Positions 1-8,249 of a DNA stretch of 64,000 nucleotides are shown piece by piece; the first letter of the stretch is position 1; each line of letters starts with the position of its first letter. This DNA is from a bacterium (GTDB lineage Bacteria; Armatimonadota; Fimbriimonadia; Fimbriimonadales; Fimbriimonadaceae): assembly GCA_027483535.1 (NCBI GenBank), contig JAIXUN010000002.1:2232001-2296000 (forward strand), written 5' to 3'. The notes under the pieces were generated by a model that was not told the origin of the DNA, searched no databases, and saw only the letters and a program-made list of their open reading frames with translations. A program made the translations under genes and the position numbers.

Positions 1-85
1 TCTCCTGCAGAAGCTCGAGCTGAAGAAGTTCACCAAGGGCGCGAAAGAGATCATCGCTCCGTTGACCGTTGACTCGGGCGGCTAA
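1..85 (+). CDS. C-terminal tail of an unidentified protein (5' end outside window)
   Basis: The frame starting at base 2 is open from the window edge to a TAA at 83-85 and gives 27 residues ending in LTVDSGG. The tail is lysine-rich and then acidic/glycine-rich. It is too short to name a family. A strong hairpin follows 18 bases after the stop, as expected at the end of a transcription unit. Confidence 0.5.
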   Translation, partial: LLQKLELKKFTKGAKEIIAPLTVDSGG

Positions 86-528
86 TCCGCTTTAGAATTG
101 GCGGCCGACCCCGTTATGGGGTCGGCCTTCAGCTTGGTCAAATGCGCATAAAGGTGCGGAGGAGCGTCACCGACTTCACCACTTTTTAACCAATCTAACT
201 TTGCTTGAAGATATTTCTGGATAGTCTGTAACTCAGCAACCTTCTGTTCTATCTGCAACAGTTTCTCTCCGACTATCCTTTGCTTGAGTTCTTGGGTGAG
301 TTCGCCAGCCTGATGCGCTTGAAGCCCAACCTGAATTTCGGCGAGGGTAAATCCGAGTGCTCGACCAACTTGAATCCCTTCGGCAATCTCCAAATCGTCT
401 TTGGAATAGTAGCGATACCTGCTGGATTCATCGCGCTTCGGTTTAAGCAAGCCTTTCGACTCGTAAAACCGAATCGTATCGATAGACCATCCTGTAGTCG
501 CCGAAAACTCACCGATCTTCATCCGCAT
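82..528 (-). CDS. MerR family transcriptional regulator
   Basis: 148 aa. The N-terminus is a MerR winged helix: KIGEFSATTGWSIDTIRFYE (helix-turn-helix and first wing), then a basic wing rich in Arg/Tyr and LGFTLAEI. A long helix with heptad-like Leu/Gln follows (about residues 85-115), the usual antiparallel dimer coiled coil. No cysteine cluster is present, so metal sensing is not indicated; drug, stress or aldehyde sensing is possible. It is divergent from a short-chain dehydrogenase 43 bases away, the usual MerR target layout. The start could be codon 1 or the Met at 522, since neither has a clear Shine-Dalgarno. The 3' end overlaps the hairpin at 103-127. Confidence 0.88.
   Translation of the reverse strand: MRMKIGEFSATTGWSIDTIRFYESKGLLKPKRDESSRYRYYSKDDLEIAEGIQVGRALGFTLAEIQVGLQAHQAGELTQELKQRIVGEKLLQIEQKVAELQTIQKYLQAKLDWLKSGEVGDAPPHLYAHLTKLKADPITGSAANSKAD
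103..127. terminator. Perfect 10-bp hairpin, probable bidirectional terminator
   Basis: GGCCGACCCC at 103-112 pairs perfectly with GGGGTCGGCC at 118-127 around a 5-base loop. It sits between two convergent genes, and a short T run follows on the + strand. On the minus strand the hairpin lies inside the last codons of the MerR gene, so that gene would be coding through its own terminator. Confidence 0.65.
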
Positions 529-529
529 C

Positions 530-560
530 TTGACTCTAGAGTATAGTCCAGAGATTATGA
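530..560 (+). promoter_or_regulatory. Candidate MerR-type promoter with 19-bp spacer
   Basis: TTGACT at 530-535 and TTATGA at 555-560 are separated by 19 bp, the over-long spacer typical of MerR-activated promoters. The spacer contains the perfect palindrome ACTCTAGAGT (533-542, starting inside the -35) and an imperfect outer GACT/AGTC dyad (532-548). A start about 7 bases after the -10 would place +1 at the dehydrogenase start codon, giving a leaderless or nearly leaderless mRNA. This was read by eye only. Confidence 0.5.
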
Positions 561-570
561 TGCTGGATTG

Positions 571-1407
571 ATGAAGTCAATCCTAATCACCGGAACCAGT
601 TCCGGCATTGGTCGAGCAACCGCCCTAACTTTTGCTGAACATGGCTTTCGAGTTTTTGCAGGCGCTCGCAAGTCGGATCAGGCACCCGTCCATCCCAACA
701 TCGTTCCGATACTGCTAGACGTCACAGACCACCACTCCATTGAAGAGGCTTATCAGGAGATCTACCCTCGCACCAAGGGTCAGCTGCACGCGTTGGTAAA
801 CAATGCCGGTACCAACCTGAACGGAGCCTTCGAGTACACCTCACTTGAAGATGCAAAGGCACTTTTCGACCTGAACTACTGGGGACCGGTTCAGCTCTCA
901 ACTACATTCCTGCCGCTCATCCGTAACGCGACGAGTGCCAGTTGGAGCGGAAAGATTCTCACCATCGGCTCGATTGGCTCGGTGGCGGCCGTTCCCTGGA
1001 TGGCGCATTATCATGGAACGAAGTTTGGAATTCTCGGAACGATGGAAGCGCTCCGGCACGAGACACATTCTCTAGGGATCAAAGTTTCGGTTGTGCTGCC
1101 GGGTGGCGTAAAGACGAACTTCCAAGAGAAGACGGCGATTAGCTTGGATCGAGCCCGAAAAATGATGCCGACAGATGCCCCGCCATCCTACCGAAAAAGC
1201 TTCGATAAGTTTGCTCGAATCATTGAGGCCTCTAGCGAGCGTGGATCCGATCCAGAACTCATTGCACGTACGATTCTCAAGACGGTTAACTCCGAAAATC
1301 CCAGGTTCAAAGTTGTTGTGGGTGCTGATGCGCGCCTCATCCACGCGCTTAAGCGTTGCCTACCAGAATCCGCCTTTCTGGCGATCTACCGAAAGCTATT
1401 TGCCTAG
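571..1407 (+). CDS. Short-chain dehydrogenase/reductase (SDR)
   Basis: 278 aa, classical SDR. The nucleotide-binding TGTSSGIG is at residues 8-14, the structural NNAG motif near 79, the catalytic serine in TIGSIGS near 135, and the catalytic pair Y147-x3-K151 in YHGTK. It is an NAD(P)-dependent oxidoreductase acting in the cytoplasm on an unknown carbonyl or alcohol substrate. A TTG lies one codon upstream of the chosen ATG. The divergent MerR gene and the 19-bp-spacer promoter suggest induction by the MerR protein. Confidence 0.9.
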   Translation: MKSILITGTSSGIGRATALTFAEHGFRVFAGARKSDQAPVHPNIVPILLDVTDHHSIEEAYQEIYPRTKGQLHALVNNAGTNLNGAFEYTSLEDAKALFDLNYWGPVQLSTTFLPLIRNATSASWSGKILTIGSIGSVAAVPWMAHYHGTKFGILGTMEALRHETHSLGIKVSVVLPGGVKTNFQEKTAISLDRARKMMPTDAPPSYRKSFDKFARIIEASSERGSDPELIARTILKTVNSENPRFKVVVGADARLIHALKRCLPESAFLAIYRKLFA

Positions 1408-1480
1408 GATGATAACTGCTAGACACTCACGGGCTAACACGAGAGAGGTCCAACCCAAATGGGACCATCGCGGACAAAAT

Positions 1481-2338
1481 TCAGTTTTCGGTCATGTCGG
1501 TCTCGTTGGGTTCGCTGCGAGAGGAGGGGCTCCATAAACCTATCCACAAGACGGTGAGAACCACCAGTATAAAGCCCAGGAACGGAATCCAAAGCAGGGC
1601 AAAGACTTGGTCATTGAAAGCTTTGTACATCGAGATCATTGAGACAAGAATCCATACCGACATCGCGATGACCGTAGTTTTCATTCCGGGCAGGCTATTC
1701 TCGCTGTCTAGTTGCCCTTTAAATCTCAACTTGTCTTTGTTGTAAGTCCCCGTAGAACTAATTATTCGCCTTGCGCGATACCCATAGAAGCCTATTGCCG
1801 CAACCAATGGTCCGTAAGCAAAAGCGTACGCATATGGCAAGTCCTTGCCCGGCAAGAGGTTGAACAGCCATGCAAGGAAGAGATAGTACAGAGAATAGGC
1901 AAACGCGCAGCCGAAGAATGCCTGTACCTTTACCGCCATAGGAACTTCGCCTTCTGCGGACGACAACCTATTGCCCGACTGTTGCTTCAACGCAGCTTCA
2001 GAATCAACGGTCCCAGAATCGCTATCCGTGTGGCTAACCTGAAGAGGGGCGCCGGCGTTCCTCTTTCTGTCGCGCTCCAGAAAGTCGGTACCAAAAACAG
2101 CGGCGAAGACTGTCCCAGTACCACGAATCATGGACTGAACGAAATCACTCTCCAGGGAGGAAGACGCTGCGACTCCGATCAAAAACCTCAAGTACTGTGT
2201 GAGGAGGAAGGAGAGTGGGAGAATATAGAACAAGCCAAAGAGAAATCTCCTCCAGTGGAAGGGATCCTTCGCGACCGCGTGGTTGTCGGCGGGTGGGTTG
2301 TCCTTGTGCTGAGTAAGTTCCATGCCGACCTCCGACAC
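1481..2338 (-). CDS. Multi-pass membrane protein of unknown function
   Basis: 285 aa. The N-terminal part has a hydrophobic stretch (about residues 30-52), then a polar, Ser/Asp-rich linker (about 90-130). Four further hydrophobic segments follow (AFFGCAFAYSLYYLFLAWLF, YAYAFAYGPLVAAIGFYGY, VIAMSVWILVSMISMY and LLWIPFLGFILVVLTVLWIG). The C-terminal tail is acidic. I recognise no catalytic motif or family. An alternative start is the Met six codons later. Convergent with the upstream SDR and followed by no obvious operon partner. Confidence 0.7.
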   Translation of the reverse strand: MSEVGMELTQHKDNPPADNHAVAKDPFHWRRFLFGLFYILPLSFLLTQYLRFLIGVAASSSLESDFVQSMIRGTGTVFAAVFGTDFLERDRKRNAGAPLQVSHTDSDSGTVDSEAALKQQSGNRLSSAEGEVPMAVKVQAFFGCAFAYSLYYLFLAWLFNLLPGKDLPYAYAFAYGPLVAAIGFYGYRARRIISSTGTYNKDKLRFKGQLDSENSLPGMKTTVIAMSVWILVSMISMYKAFNDQVFALLWIPFLGFILVVLTVLWIGLWSPSSRSEPNETDMTEN

Positions 2339-2434
2339 CTACACTCTACACCGACCCACCAGTACTTTGGGGCAAGCCCGCCGATACAAAAGCATCTTCT
2401 TTGAAGATACAACCGATTGAAAACCTTTAGAAAC

Positions 2435-2460
2435 AAAAAAGCCGCCTCAACAGGGCGACT
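2435..2460 (-). terminator. Terminator downstream of tRNA-Asn
   Basis: On the minus strand GTCGCC pairs with GGCGGC (one G-T pair) around a 7-base loop and is followed by a run of six T. It starts about 15 bases past the tRNA 3' end. Confidence 0.65.
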
Positions 2461-2474
2461 TCTGAAAAAGGAGG

Positions 2475-2550
2475 TGGCTGCCGCAATAGGACTCGAACCT
2501 ATGACCCGCTGATTAACAGTCAGCTGCTCTACCGACTGAGCTATGCGGCA
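2475..2550 (-). tRNA. tRNA-Asn (GTT)
   Basis: 76 nt with an encoded CCA. The acceptor stem pairs TGCCGCA with TGCGGCA, the D arm contains AGCTCAGTCGGTAGAGC, and the anticodon loop is CTGTTAA with anticodon GTT. The T arm contains GGTTCGAGTCC. The discriminator base is G. All stems pair well, so it looks functional. Confidence 0.97.
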
Positions 2551-2653
2551 CCGTCGGACTCAGATAATACCTTCGGCACTCGCCGAGGTCAACCTTAGGG
2601 GTGAGAAAATGCTTCTCACCCCAATTTCACCGAACAACCCCAAAAGGGCGCGA

Positions 2654-3412
2654 CTACTTAACGGGCCACTTCTGAACACGAATGGTTTTGATCTCCATTC
2701 GCTTCACGGGCATGTCGTTCGTGTCGGTTGGCTCGGCGACAATCGCATCCGCGACCTCTTGACCCTTCACCACCTGACCAAACGCGGTGTATTCGCCATC
2801 CAGGCTCGGATACGCGTTCACCATGATGAAGAACTGGCAACCCGCCGAATTGGGGTCGCTGGATCGAGCCATAGAGACCACGCCCGGAACGTGCTTGATG
2901 TCGTTGAATTCGGCATCGATGCTATATCCCGGATCGCCCGTACCCGGCATTCCCTTCGCGCCCGGCTTGCTGTTCGGGCATCCGCCCTGAATCATGAAGC
3001 CCGGAATCACTCGGTGGAAGGCGGTGGTGTCGTAGAACTTCTTGCCCGCCAGCTTCTTAAAGTTCTCAACCGTCTTCGGAGCCTTATCGGCTCGGAACTT
3101 GAAGATGATGCGACCCTTGGTGGTCTCCAAAACCGCAACCTCTTCGCCGTCCTTAGGAGGATCGACCTTTTGAGCCGCCGAAGCGAGCTCGGGTGCAGGG
3201 GCGGAAGCTGTCGAACCCGACCCCGCCTCGGAAGCGTTCGTCTCCGAAGCATTGGTTTCCGGAGCGTTGGTCGCTGCCGAGTTCGAGTCGTAAACCTCGG
3301 CGATTCCCGAATTGGTCGCCACCGAAGAGTTCGCGTCAGAAGACGAACAGCCCACCATCACAAAGCCGAGTGCCAAGGCAGAAAGCGCCAAGGTTGAATT
3401 CTTAAAGTTCAT
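2654..3412 (-). CDS. Cyclophilin-type peptidyl-prolyl isomerase, lipoprotein
   Basis: About 252 aa. An N-terminal signal with lipobox VMVGC indicates lipidation and export. A Ser/Ala/Glu-rich linker (about residues 25-80) follows, then a cyclophilin domain with FHRVIPGFMIQGG, SMARSSDPNSAGCQFFI and FGQVVKGQEV, holding the catalytic Arg and the Phe/Met/Gln binding pocket. It should catalyse proline isomerisation in exported proteins at the envelope. The start at 3412 is chosen because AAGGAG lies 8 bases before it; the Met two codons upstream would sit only 2 bases from that site. A second cyclophilin follows immediately downstream. Confidence 0.93.
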   Translation of the reverse strand: MNFKNSTLALSALALGFVMVGCSSSDANSSVATNSGIAEVYDSNSAATNAPETNASETNASEAGSGSTASAPAPELASAAQKVDPPKDGEEVAVLETTKGRIIFKFRADKAPKTVENFKKLAGKKFYDTTAFHRVIPGFMIQGGCPNSKPGAKGMPGTGDPGYSIDAEFNDIKHVPGVVSMARSSDPNSAGCQFFIMVNAYPSLDGEYTAFGQVVKGQEVADAIVAEPTDTNDMPVKRMEIKTIRVQKWPVK

Positions 3413-3450
3413 CGCCATATCTCCTTCTATCTCAACAGACTCTGAATCCG

Positions 3451-3972
3451 TTACGCCTCAAGCGGCCAAGTGGTGATGGTCACACTTTCGATGTTCGCCG
3501 GATTGCTATCCAGCGGGCGATCGCCAGGACCGCGTTGCAGATTCACAATCGCGTCCGCCACTTCCAAGCCTTCAATCACGTACCCAAAAGCGCTGTACTG
3601 ACCATCCAGGCTCGGATACTTCTTCACCATGATGAAGAACTGCGATCCGGCCGAGTTTGGGCTGGCAGAGCGAGCCATAGAAAGAATGCCTCGGTCGTGG
3701 GGAGTGTCGTTGAACTCCGCGTTGATGCTGTAGCCCGGTCCGCCCGTTCCAGGCATTCCGTGAGCGCCCTCGCGAGTATTTGGGCAGCCGCCCTGAATCA
3801 TGAAGCCAGGGATGACTCGGTGGAACTGGAGGCCGTTGTAGAAGCCCTCGTTGCTCAGCTTCTTGAAGTTCTCCACGTGGCCAGGAGCCTTATCGGGCAG
3901 AAAGCCAAGAACAATTCGACCGTGGTTGGTTTGCATCACGGCGACTTCGTCGCCTGGTTGGGGCTGAAACAT
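3451..3972 (-). CDS. Cyclophilin-type peptidyl-prolyl isomerase, cytoplasmic
   Basis: 173 aa, a single cyclophilin domain with FHRVIPGFMIQGG, SMARSASPNSAGSQFFI and FGYVIEGLEV. No signal peptide or lipobox. It is clearly paralogous to the lipoprotein cyclophilin next to it. The gene upstream of the lipidated copy is therefore a cytoplasmic form, and the pair probably serves folding on both sides of the membrane. The spacing to the neighbour is 38 bases and both are on the same strand, so co-transcription is likely. Confidence 0.93.
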   Translation of the reverse strand: MFQPQPGDEVAVMQTNHGRIVLGFLPDKAPGHVENFKKLSNEGFYNGLQFHRVIPGFMIQGGCPNTREGAHGMPGTGGPGYSINAEFNDTPHDRGILSMARSASPNSAGSQFFIMVKKYPSLDGQYSAFGYVIEGLEVADAIVNLQRGPGDRPLDSNPANIESVTITTWPLEA

Positions 3973-4037
3973 ACCGCTCTAGTTTGGCAGGTTCTATCCC
4001 TTCCCTTCTTCCCTTGCCCGTCCGAACTCGCCGCTCG

Positions 4038-4817
4038 CTACGAGAAAAGCACAAGATCGAGGCCGACCTGGAACCCTTTCAACCCGTGAATCGACTTCAC
4101 CGCCAGCAAGATGCCCGCCTCAAAAGATCGACGGTCGAACGAATCGTGCCGAATGGTAAGGCCCTCCCCAATACCGCCGAAAACCACTTCTTGGTGGGCC
4201 AAAAATCCGGGGAGTCTCACCGAATGTACCGGGACGTCCTCAACCATTCCACCGCGAGCCCCTTCCGCTTTTAGGGTCACCGTTGGGGGAACCGTTCGCG
4301 CGGCGGTGCGAGCCTTGGCGATGCGCTGAGCCGTCACCATCGCGGTTCCGCTCGGGGCGTCGAGCTTGCGCTCATGGTGAGTCTCGATAATCTCCACATC
4401 GGGGAGCCACTCGGCGGCCATCTCCGCAAAGCGCATCATCAGCACCGCGCCGATGGCAAAGTTCGGCACCGACCACACCGGCACAGAATCGGAACTCAAC
4501 TTAGCCAAGGTCTCAAACGGAACCCCGGTGGAGCCCACCACCACCGGAATCCCGCGCTCGGTTGCCACCGCAACGTGCCCGGGGGCAGAAGCGGCACTGG
4601 TGAGTTCCAGCAGCACGTCTGGCTTGGTTCTATCCAACCCGGCGGCAAGATCGGTCGATACTTCGACTCCAAGAATCGTCTCCTCTCGCCTTCCAATGGC
4701 AAGAACAACCTCGGTCGAAGGGTCGGCGCTCAGGCATCGCAAAGCGGTTTGCCCCATTTTGCCCGCTGCACCCACCACAGCCACTTTTAGAGGTGTTTTC
4801 AATCCGCTTTCTGCCAT
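4038..4817 (-). CDS. dapB: 4-hydroxy-tetrahydrodipicolinate reductase
   Basis: About 259 aa. DapB reduces the DapA product in lysine and diaminopimelate synthesis in the cytoplasm. The N-terminal Rossmann motif VAVVGAAGKMGQ binds NAD(P)H. The substrate signature ETHHERKLDAPSGTA carries the catalytic His pair and Lys, and VPNFAIGAVL and SVRLPGFLAHQEVVFGG are also typical. Length fits the family. The frame can be extended six codons to a GTG at 4835, but ATG at 4817 gives the normal DapB N-terminus. Confidence 0.95.
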   Translation of the reverse strand: MAESGLKTPLKVAVVGAAGKMGQTALRCLSADPSTEVVLAIGRREETILGVEVSTDLAAGLDRTKPDVLLELTSAASAPGHVAVATERGIPVVVGSTGVPFETLAKLSSDSVPVWSVPNFAIGAVLMMRFAEMAAEWLPDVEIIETHHERKLDAPSGTAMVTAQRIAKARTAARTVPPTVTLKAEGARGGMVEDVPVHSVRLPGFLAHQEVVFGGIGEGLTIRHDSFDRRSFEAGILLAVKSIHGLKGFQVGLDLVLFS

Positions 4818-4911
4818 AGGTCGTAATCTACCCACCCGTATCCGGTTCTCTTAGAAATCGGATTGCGTTAAGGACAAGACACACCGGTTGGAATGGTCGT
4901 AAGATGACGCC

Positions 4912-6018
4912 ATGGCAGAACTTTCGCGTCGAGAAGTGTTAGCGGCGGGCGGAGCCGTCGCAGCGTCGGGTGTCGTCGCCGGATTAGGAATGGAGGCGTT
5001 CGCAAATCCCGCTCAAGAACCCTCCAAACCCGTTGGCTGGGCGATTCTTGGGTTGGGAGGATACGCCACCAATCAGATTTTGCCGAACATGAAGTTCTGC
5101 AAGAACAGCAAGCCCGTGGCGGTTATCTCGGGCTCGCCGGATAAGGCAAAGCGCATCGCCGCGCAATACGATATCCCGGAATCCAAAATTTACGACTACA
5201 AGAATCTGGAGGCGATCAAGAACGACCCGGACATCGAGGTGGTCTACGTCATCACGCCCCCCGGCACCCACCACGAATACACCATGCGCGCGCTTCGAGC
5301 AGGCAAACACGTTTGCTGCGAAAAGCCCATGACGGGCGACCTAAAGGAAGCCGAAGAGATGGTCGCCGAGGCGAAGAAGCTCGGCAAACGGCTGGGCGTG
5401 GGCTATCGATGCCACTTTGAGCCGCACAACCTAGAAGCAGTTCGCCTCTGCCGATCCGGAGCCCTTGGTACGCTCCGAACCATTCGGTCCGACCACGGCT
5501 TCACCATGGGCTGGGACACGGGCTGGCACCATCGAAGAGACATCGGTGGGTACGGCGCCATCAGCGAGATCGGCATTTACGCCATTCAAGCCTGTTGCTA
5601 CCTTGCGGGGGCAGACCCCATCGAGGTGTACGGCACTCGAGACAAACTTGCCGTTCCCCGGTTCAAAGAGGTGGAAGACGTGAACCACTTCAACCTCATC
5701 TTCCCCAACGGCATCCAAGGATTCTGTGCAACAGCCTATAGCTGGAACGCGAACAACTTTCGGGTCTACGGCGATCGGGGTCGTATAGATGCCGAACCTG
5801 CCACGGGGTACAGCGGACACAACTTCACCATCAACGGCAAGAAGATCGAGGTCCAAGCCGCCAACCAGTGGGCGCTTCAAATGGACCACTTTTCAGACTG
5901 CGTCCGAGATCCGAAGATGAAGTGCATCATCCCGGGCGAGATGGGTCTCCGTGACATTAGAATCATCGATGCCGTTCTCCGATCTGCAGAATCCGGCAAA
6001 CCGATCAAGCTGAAATAA
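4912..6018 (+). CDS. Gfo/Idh/MocA family oxidoreductase with Tat signal
   Basis: 368 aa. The N-terminus SRREVLAAGG followed by a hydrophobic stretch and an ANPA cleavage-like site is a twin-arginine signal, so the folded, cofactor-loaded enzyme is likely exported. A Rossmann fold follows (ILGLGGYA near residue 46), with the conserved CCEKPM motif near 138 carrying the Lys that contacts NADP and substrate. The C-terminal alpha/beta domain resembles glucose-fructose oxidoreductase. The substrate is probably a sugar or sugar derivative; the exact reaction cannot be given. Confidence 0.88.
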   Translation: MAELSRREVLAAGGAVAASGVVAGLGMEAFANPAQEPSKPVGWAILGLGGYATNQILPNMKFCKNSKPVAVISGSPDKAKRIAAQYDIPESKIYDYKNLEAIKNDPDIEVVYVITPPGTHHEYTMRALRAGKHVCCEKPMTGDLKEAEEMVAEAKKLGKRLGVGYRCHFEPHNLEAVRLCRSGALGTLRTIRSDHGFTMGWDTGWHHRRDIGGYGAISEIGIYAIQACCYLAGADPIEVYGTRDKLAVPRFKEVEDVNHFNLIFPNGIQGFCATAYSWNANNFRVYGDRGRIDAEPATGYSGHNFTINGKKIEVQAANQWALQMDHFSDCVRDPKMKCIIPGEMGLRDIRIIDAVLRSAESGKPIKLK

Positions 6019-6032
6019 CCGTCTAAAGGAGG

Positions 6033-6530
6033 ATGCACGGTCGAACTTGCCTCCTCCTTTCCCTGCCCCTCGCCCTCTTGGCGATGGCGAGCGCCCAGGC
6101 CAAGAAATCTTGGATCTTGGGTCTGCTCAATCAACCTAGAGCGGCGGTCGAGAAAACGCTCGGCAAGCCCACCAAGTTCGAAGGCGACAAAGACTATCTG
6201 GAGACAAGCTACGCCAGACAAGGCTTCAAGGGCGTGCAAGCCGTTTACGAGAAAGGCAAACTCGTACTCATAGAAATCGAGTTCACCACCGACCCCGGGT
6301 CTTGGCAAAAGGCGCTGCAGGGCGTTGGGTTTGATCCCACCGGAGCCGTGGTGAAGGATTCCACGCCGATCGATGGCGTGAAGCAGACCGCCCTCGGCAA
6401 GGTGAAAGCTCTGCCCAAAGGCTGGGAAACCACGTACTTCCCTGCCCAGAAGGCGACGATTGGTGGAAAAGAAAGCGTAATGAACGCCCGCGTCTCGTTC
6501 TTCCTCCCGCCCCCCGGCACTGCGGGATAG
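6033..6530 (+). CDS. Small secreted protein of unknown function
   Basis: 165 aa. A signal peptide (LLLSLPLALLAMASAQA) precedes a mature domain of about 140 residues with no recognised family. The opening of the mature domain (NQPRAAVEKTLGKPTKFEGD) resembles the start of small periplasmic domains that begin GxxxxxVxxxLGxP. The start is odd: AAAGGAGG at 6025-6032 abuts the ATG with no spacer. An in-frame stop at 6024-6026 rules out an upstream start, and later starts would remove the signal peptide. It lies 14 bases after the Gfo/Idh gene, so the two may be co-transcribed. Confidence 0.7.
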   Translation: MHGRTCLLLSLPLALLAMASAQAKKSWILGLLNQPRAAVEKTLGKPTKFEGDKDYLETSYARQGFKGVQAVYEKGKLVLIEIEFTTDPGSWQKALQGVGFDPTGAVVKDSTPIDGVKQTALGKVKALPKGWETTYFPAQKATIGGKESVMNARVSFFLPPPGTAG

Positions 6531-6663
6531 AGCACCCTACCGCCTCGTTATCATTTTATAGAGATCCGCCCGTTTTTTAAGTACCACATCGGATACTTTG
6601 CACTATGATAATCAGAGAGAGGTCGACGGAGTGGATGATCAACATCGCTCCCTCTGATTATCT

Positions 6664-7395
6664 ATGCCCTTGCATAATTACAAACTTCAGCCCTCTTGCG
6701 CGGCTGATACCGACGGTGGGACAACAACCTACTCCTACGACGGACGCGATATGCTCACGTCTCAAGTTCTGCCGACAGGCGAGATCTACACCTTGCAGTA
6801 CGACGCTGTCGGTAATCAAACCACAGTTACGTTTGGCAATGGATCGATACGATCCACGATTGATGCTCTAGGACAAGTGATAACCCTTACTGCGCTCACC
6901 GGCGCAACGATAATCTCCACAATCGTTGACACTTACGATAACGACGGTAGGAAGACTCGGCAATCGCGCGATGGCGTTGTCACAACGTACACGTACGACA
7001 ACGCGGACCGGCTTACGGGTCAGCAGGTCACTGGAGCAAGAGCCACCTTTGTTTACGACACCGTTGGAAACATGACGGTGAAGCATCACCAGGGTTCGCT
7101 TCCGCTCACCATGACCTACGATGCCGCTCAGCGGTTGACCACTCTCCAAGACGGACCGACCCGCGTGACCTTCAGCTACGACAACAACGGAAACACGACG
7201 GTTGAAAATAGGGGCGGCGTTTCTACAAATTACACTTACAATAGAAGGAACAGAGAGTCTGTGATTGTGAACTCAGACGGAACTCGTGAAACGATGACGT
7301 ACGACGGCGATGGTCTTCGCCGCCGAAAGCAAACCGCAAGCGGAGTGACCACCTACGTTTGGGATGGTGGCGACTACTTAGGAGAAGTGTTCTAA
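6664..7395 (+). pseudogene. 5'-truncated RHS/YD-repeat protein (cassette 1 shell remnant)
   Basis: 243 codons of YD-type repeats, with units such as TYSYDGRDMLTSQ, YTYDNADRLTGQQ, FVYDTVGNMTVK and FSYDNNGNTTVEN. No signal peptide or N-terminal domain is present; a full RHS shell has many hundreds of residues, so the front of the gene is missing. The frame ends in TYVWDGGDYLGEVF and a TAA (7393-7395) just before the RHS core would normally continue. The core is encoded in the -1 frame from an overlapping ATG. It is the longest remaining piece of RHS shell in the window and the best match to the shorter pieces at 10243 and 11905. Confidence 0.8.
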
Positions 7396-7397
7396 TG
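7380..7397 (+). promoter_or_regulatory. Shine-Dalgarno/stop-start overlap between RHS repeats and core
   Basis: AGGAG at 7380-7384, a 10-base spacer, then ATG at 7395 overlapping the TAA of the repeat ORF as TAATG. The same AGGAG-10-start unit recurs at 8644-8661, 10473-10490 and 12057-12074 (there TAGTG with a GTG start). It reads as a translational coupling or independent initiation site for the core-tip ORF. Confidence 0.7.
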
Positions 7398-8243
7398 CCT
7401 ATGTCTGTAGTGTATGCAACGGTGAACGGTCGCATGGTTCAAGAGAACCGAGGCGGAACCATCACCAAATACGTGGCTGATACTCTTGGGAGTGTTATCC
7501 AAACTAGGAACGCCGCTGGAGTGGAGACTTCCTCCACCACGTACTGGCCGTACGGTGAGGCGAGAACCAGCACAGGAACCAACCCCAGCCCTTGGGGCTT
7601 TGTTGGAACACTCGGATACTTCCGAGATGCTCTCACCAGGCTCTACATAAGGGCAAGATACTACATCGCAAGTATCGGCAGGTGGAACACCGTCGATCCG
7701 CTCTGGCCTGCTGTCCGCCCGTACATGTATGCCTCAAACAAGCCGGCCTCAGACACTGATCCTACTGGACTTCTTCCGGCAAACGTTATAGCCGCGCTCA
7801 TTGCAGGATTAACAAGTTGTGCAGCCTCTGCCATTGGGAGCGTAGTAACAGGATGGTTTTCCGGAGATAGTCCGCCGGTTGCAATATGTAAGGCAGCTAT
7901 CAAGTGCCTTGCAAACGGCCTAAGATCCGCGTTAACGGCTCTTTTCGGACCGTTGGCAGGCTGCCTATTGGGTATCTTATCGGCGTTAGCAGGGCTTGCA
8001 GCCGATAAGTTATGTCCCTGTATATCTAATCCGTGCTGCGACAAAAATCCGAACTGGTGTGATGCTGCAAAAGCGGTTGCGGACGCAGCGACCGCATGTC
8101 TTGGAGGTTTTGCAAATCAAGAATTCCGCGATGCACTTGGAGACTGGTTTGGTGGAGCCATAAACCAATTCATTAATACAGTCACGCGCGGTGCAGCTGG
8201 GAGAGCTTGTACTGGTGCCGTTGATCTCAAGAAATACTGGTGA
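7395..8243 (+). CDS. RHS core with hydrophobic Cys-rich tip (cassette 1)
   Basis: 282 aa. Residues 1-126 are an RHS-associated core: NGRMVQENRGG, YVADTLGSVIQ, YWPYGEARTS, RLYIRARYY, GRWNTVDPLWP and the cleavage-type motif DPTGL at about 122-126. The tip (about 127-282) is unlike the other tips. It begins with two long hydrophobic segments suited to membrane insertion and continues with a cysteine cluster (CPCISNPCCDKNPNWC); I count 11 Cys after DPTGL. A pore-forming or membrane-active toxin is a reasonable guess. Its start overlaps the stop of the upstream RHS repeat ORF (TAATG). Confidence 0.8.
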   Translation: MPMSVVYATVNGRMVQENRGGTITKYVADTLGSVIQTRNAAGVETSSTTYWPYGEARTSTGTNPSPWGFVGTLGYFRDALTRLYIRARYYIASIGRWNTVDPLWPAVRPYMYASNKPASDTDPTGLLPANVIAALIAGLTSCAASAIGSVVTGWFSGDSPPVAICKAAIKCLANGLRSALTALFGPLAGCLLGILSALAGLAADKLCPCISNPCCDKNPNWCDAAKAVADAATACLGGFANQEFRDALGDWFGGAINQFINTVTRGAAGRACTGAVDLKKYW

Positions 8244-8249
8244 GTTCAG

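Noticed and set aside
7380-7400. Programmed -1 frameshift joining the RHS repeats to the core
   Set aside because: No X-XXY-YYZ heptamer is present near GTG-TTC-TAA and the overlapping start codon with an AGGAG 10 bases upstream gives a simpler explanation. Not formally excluded.
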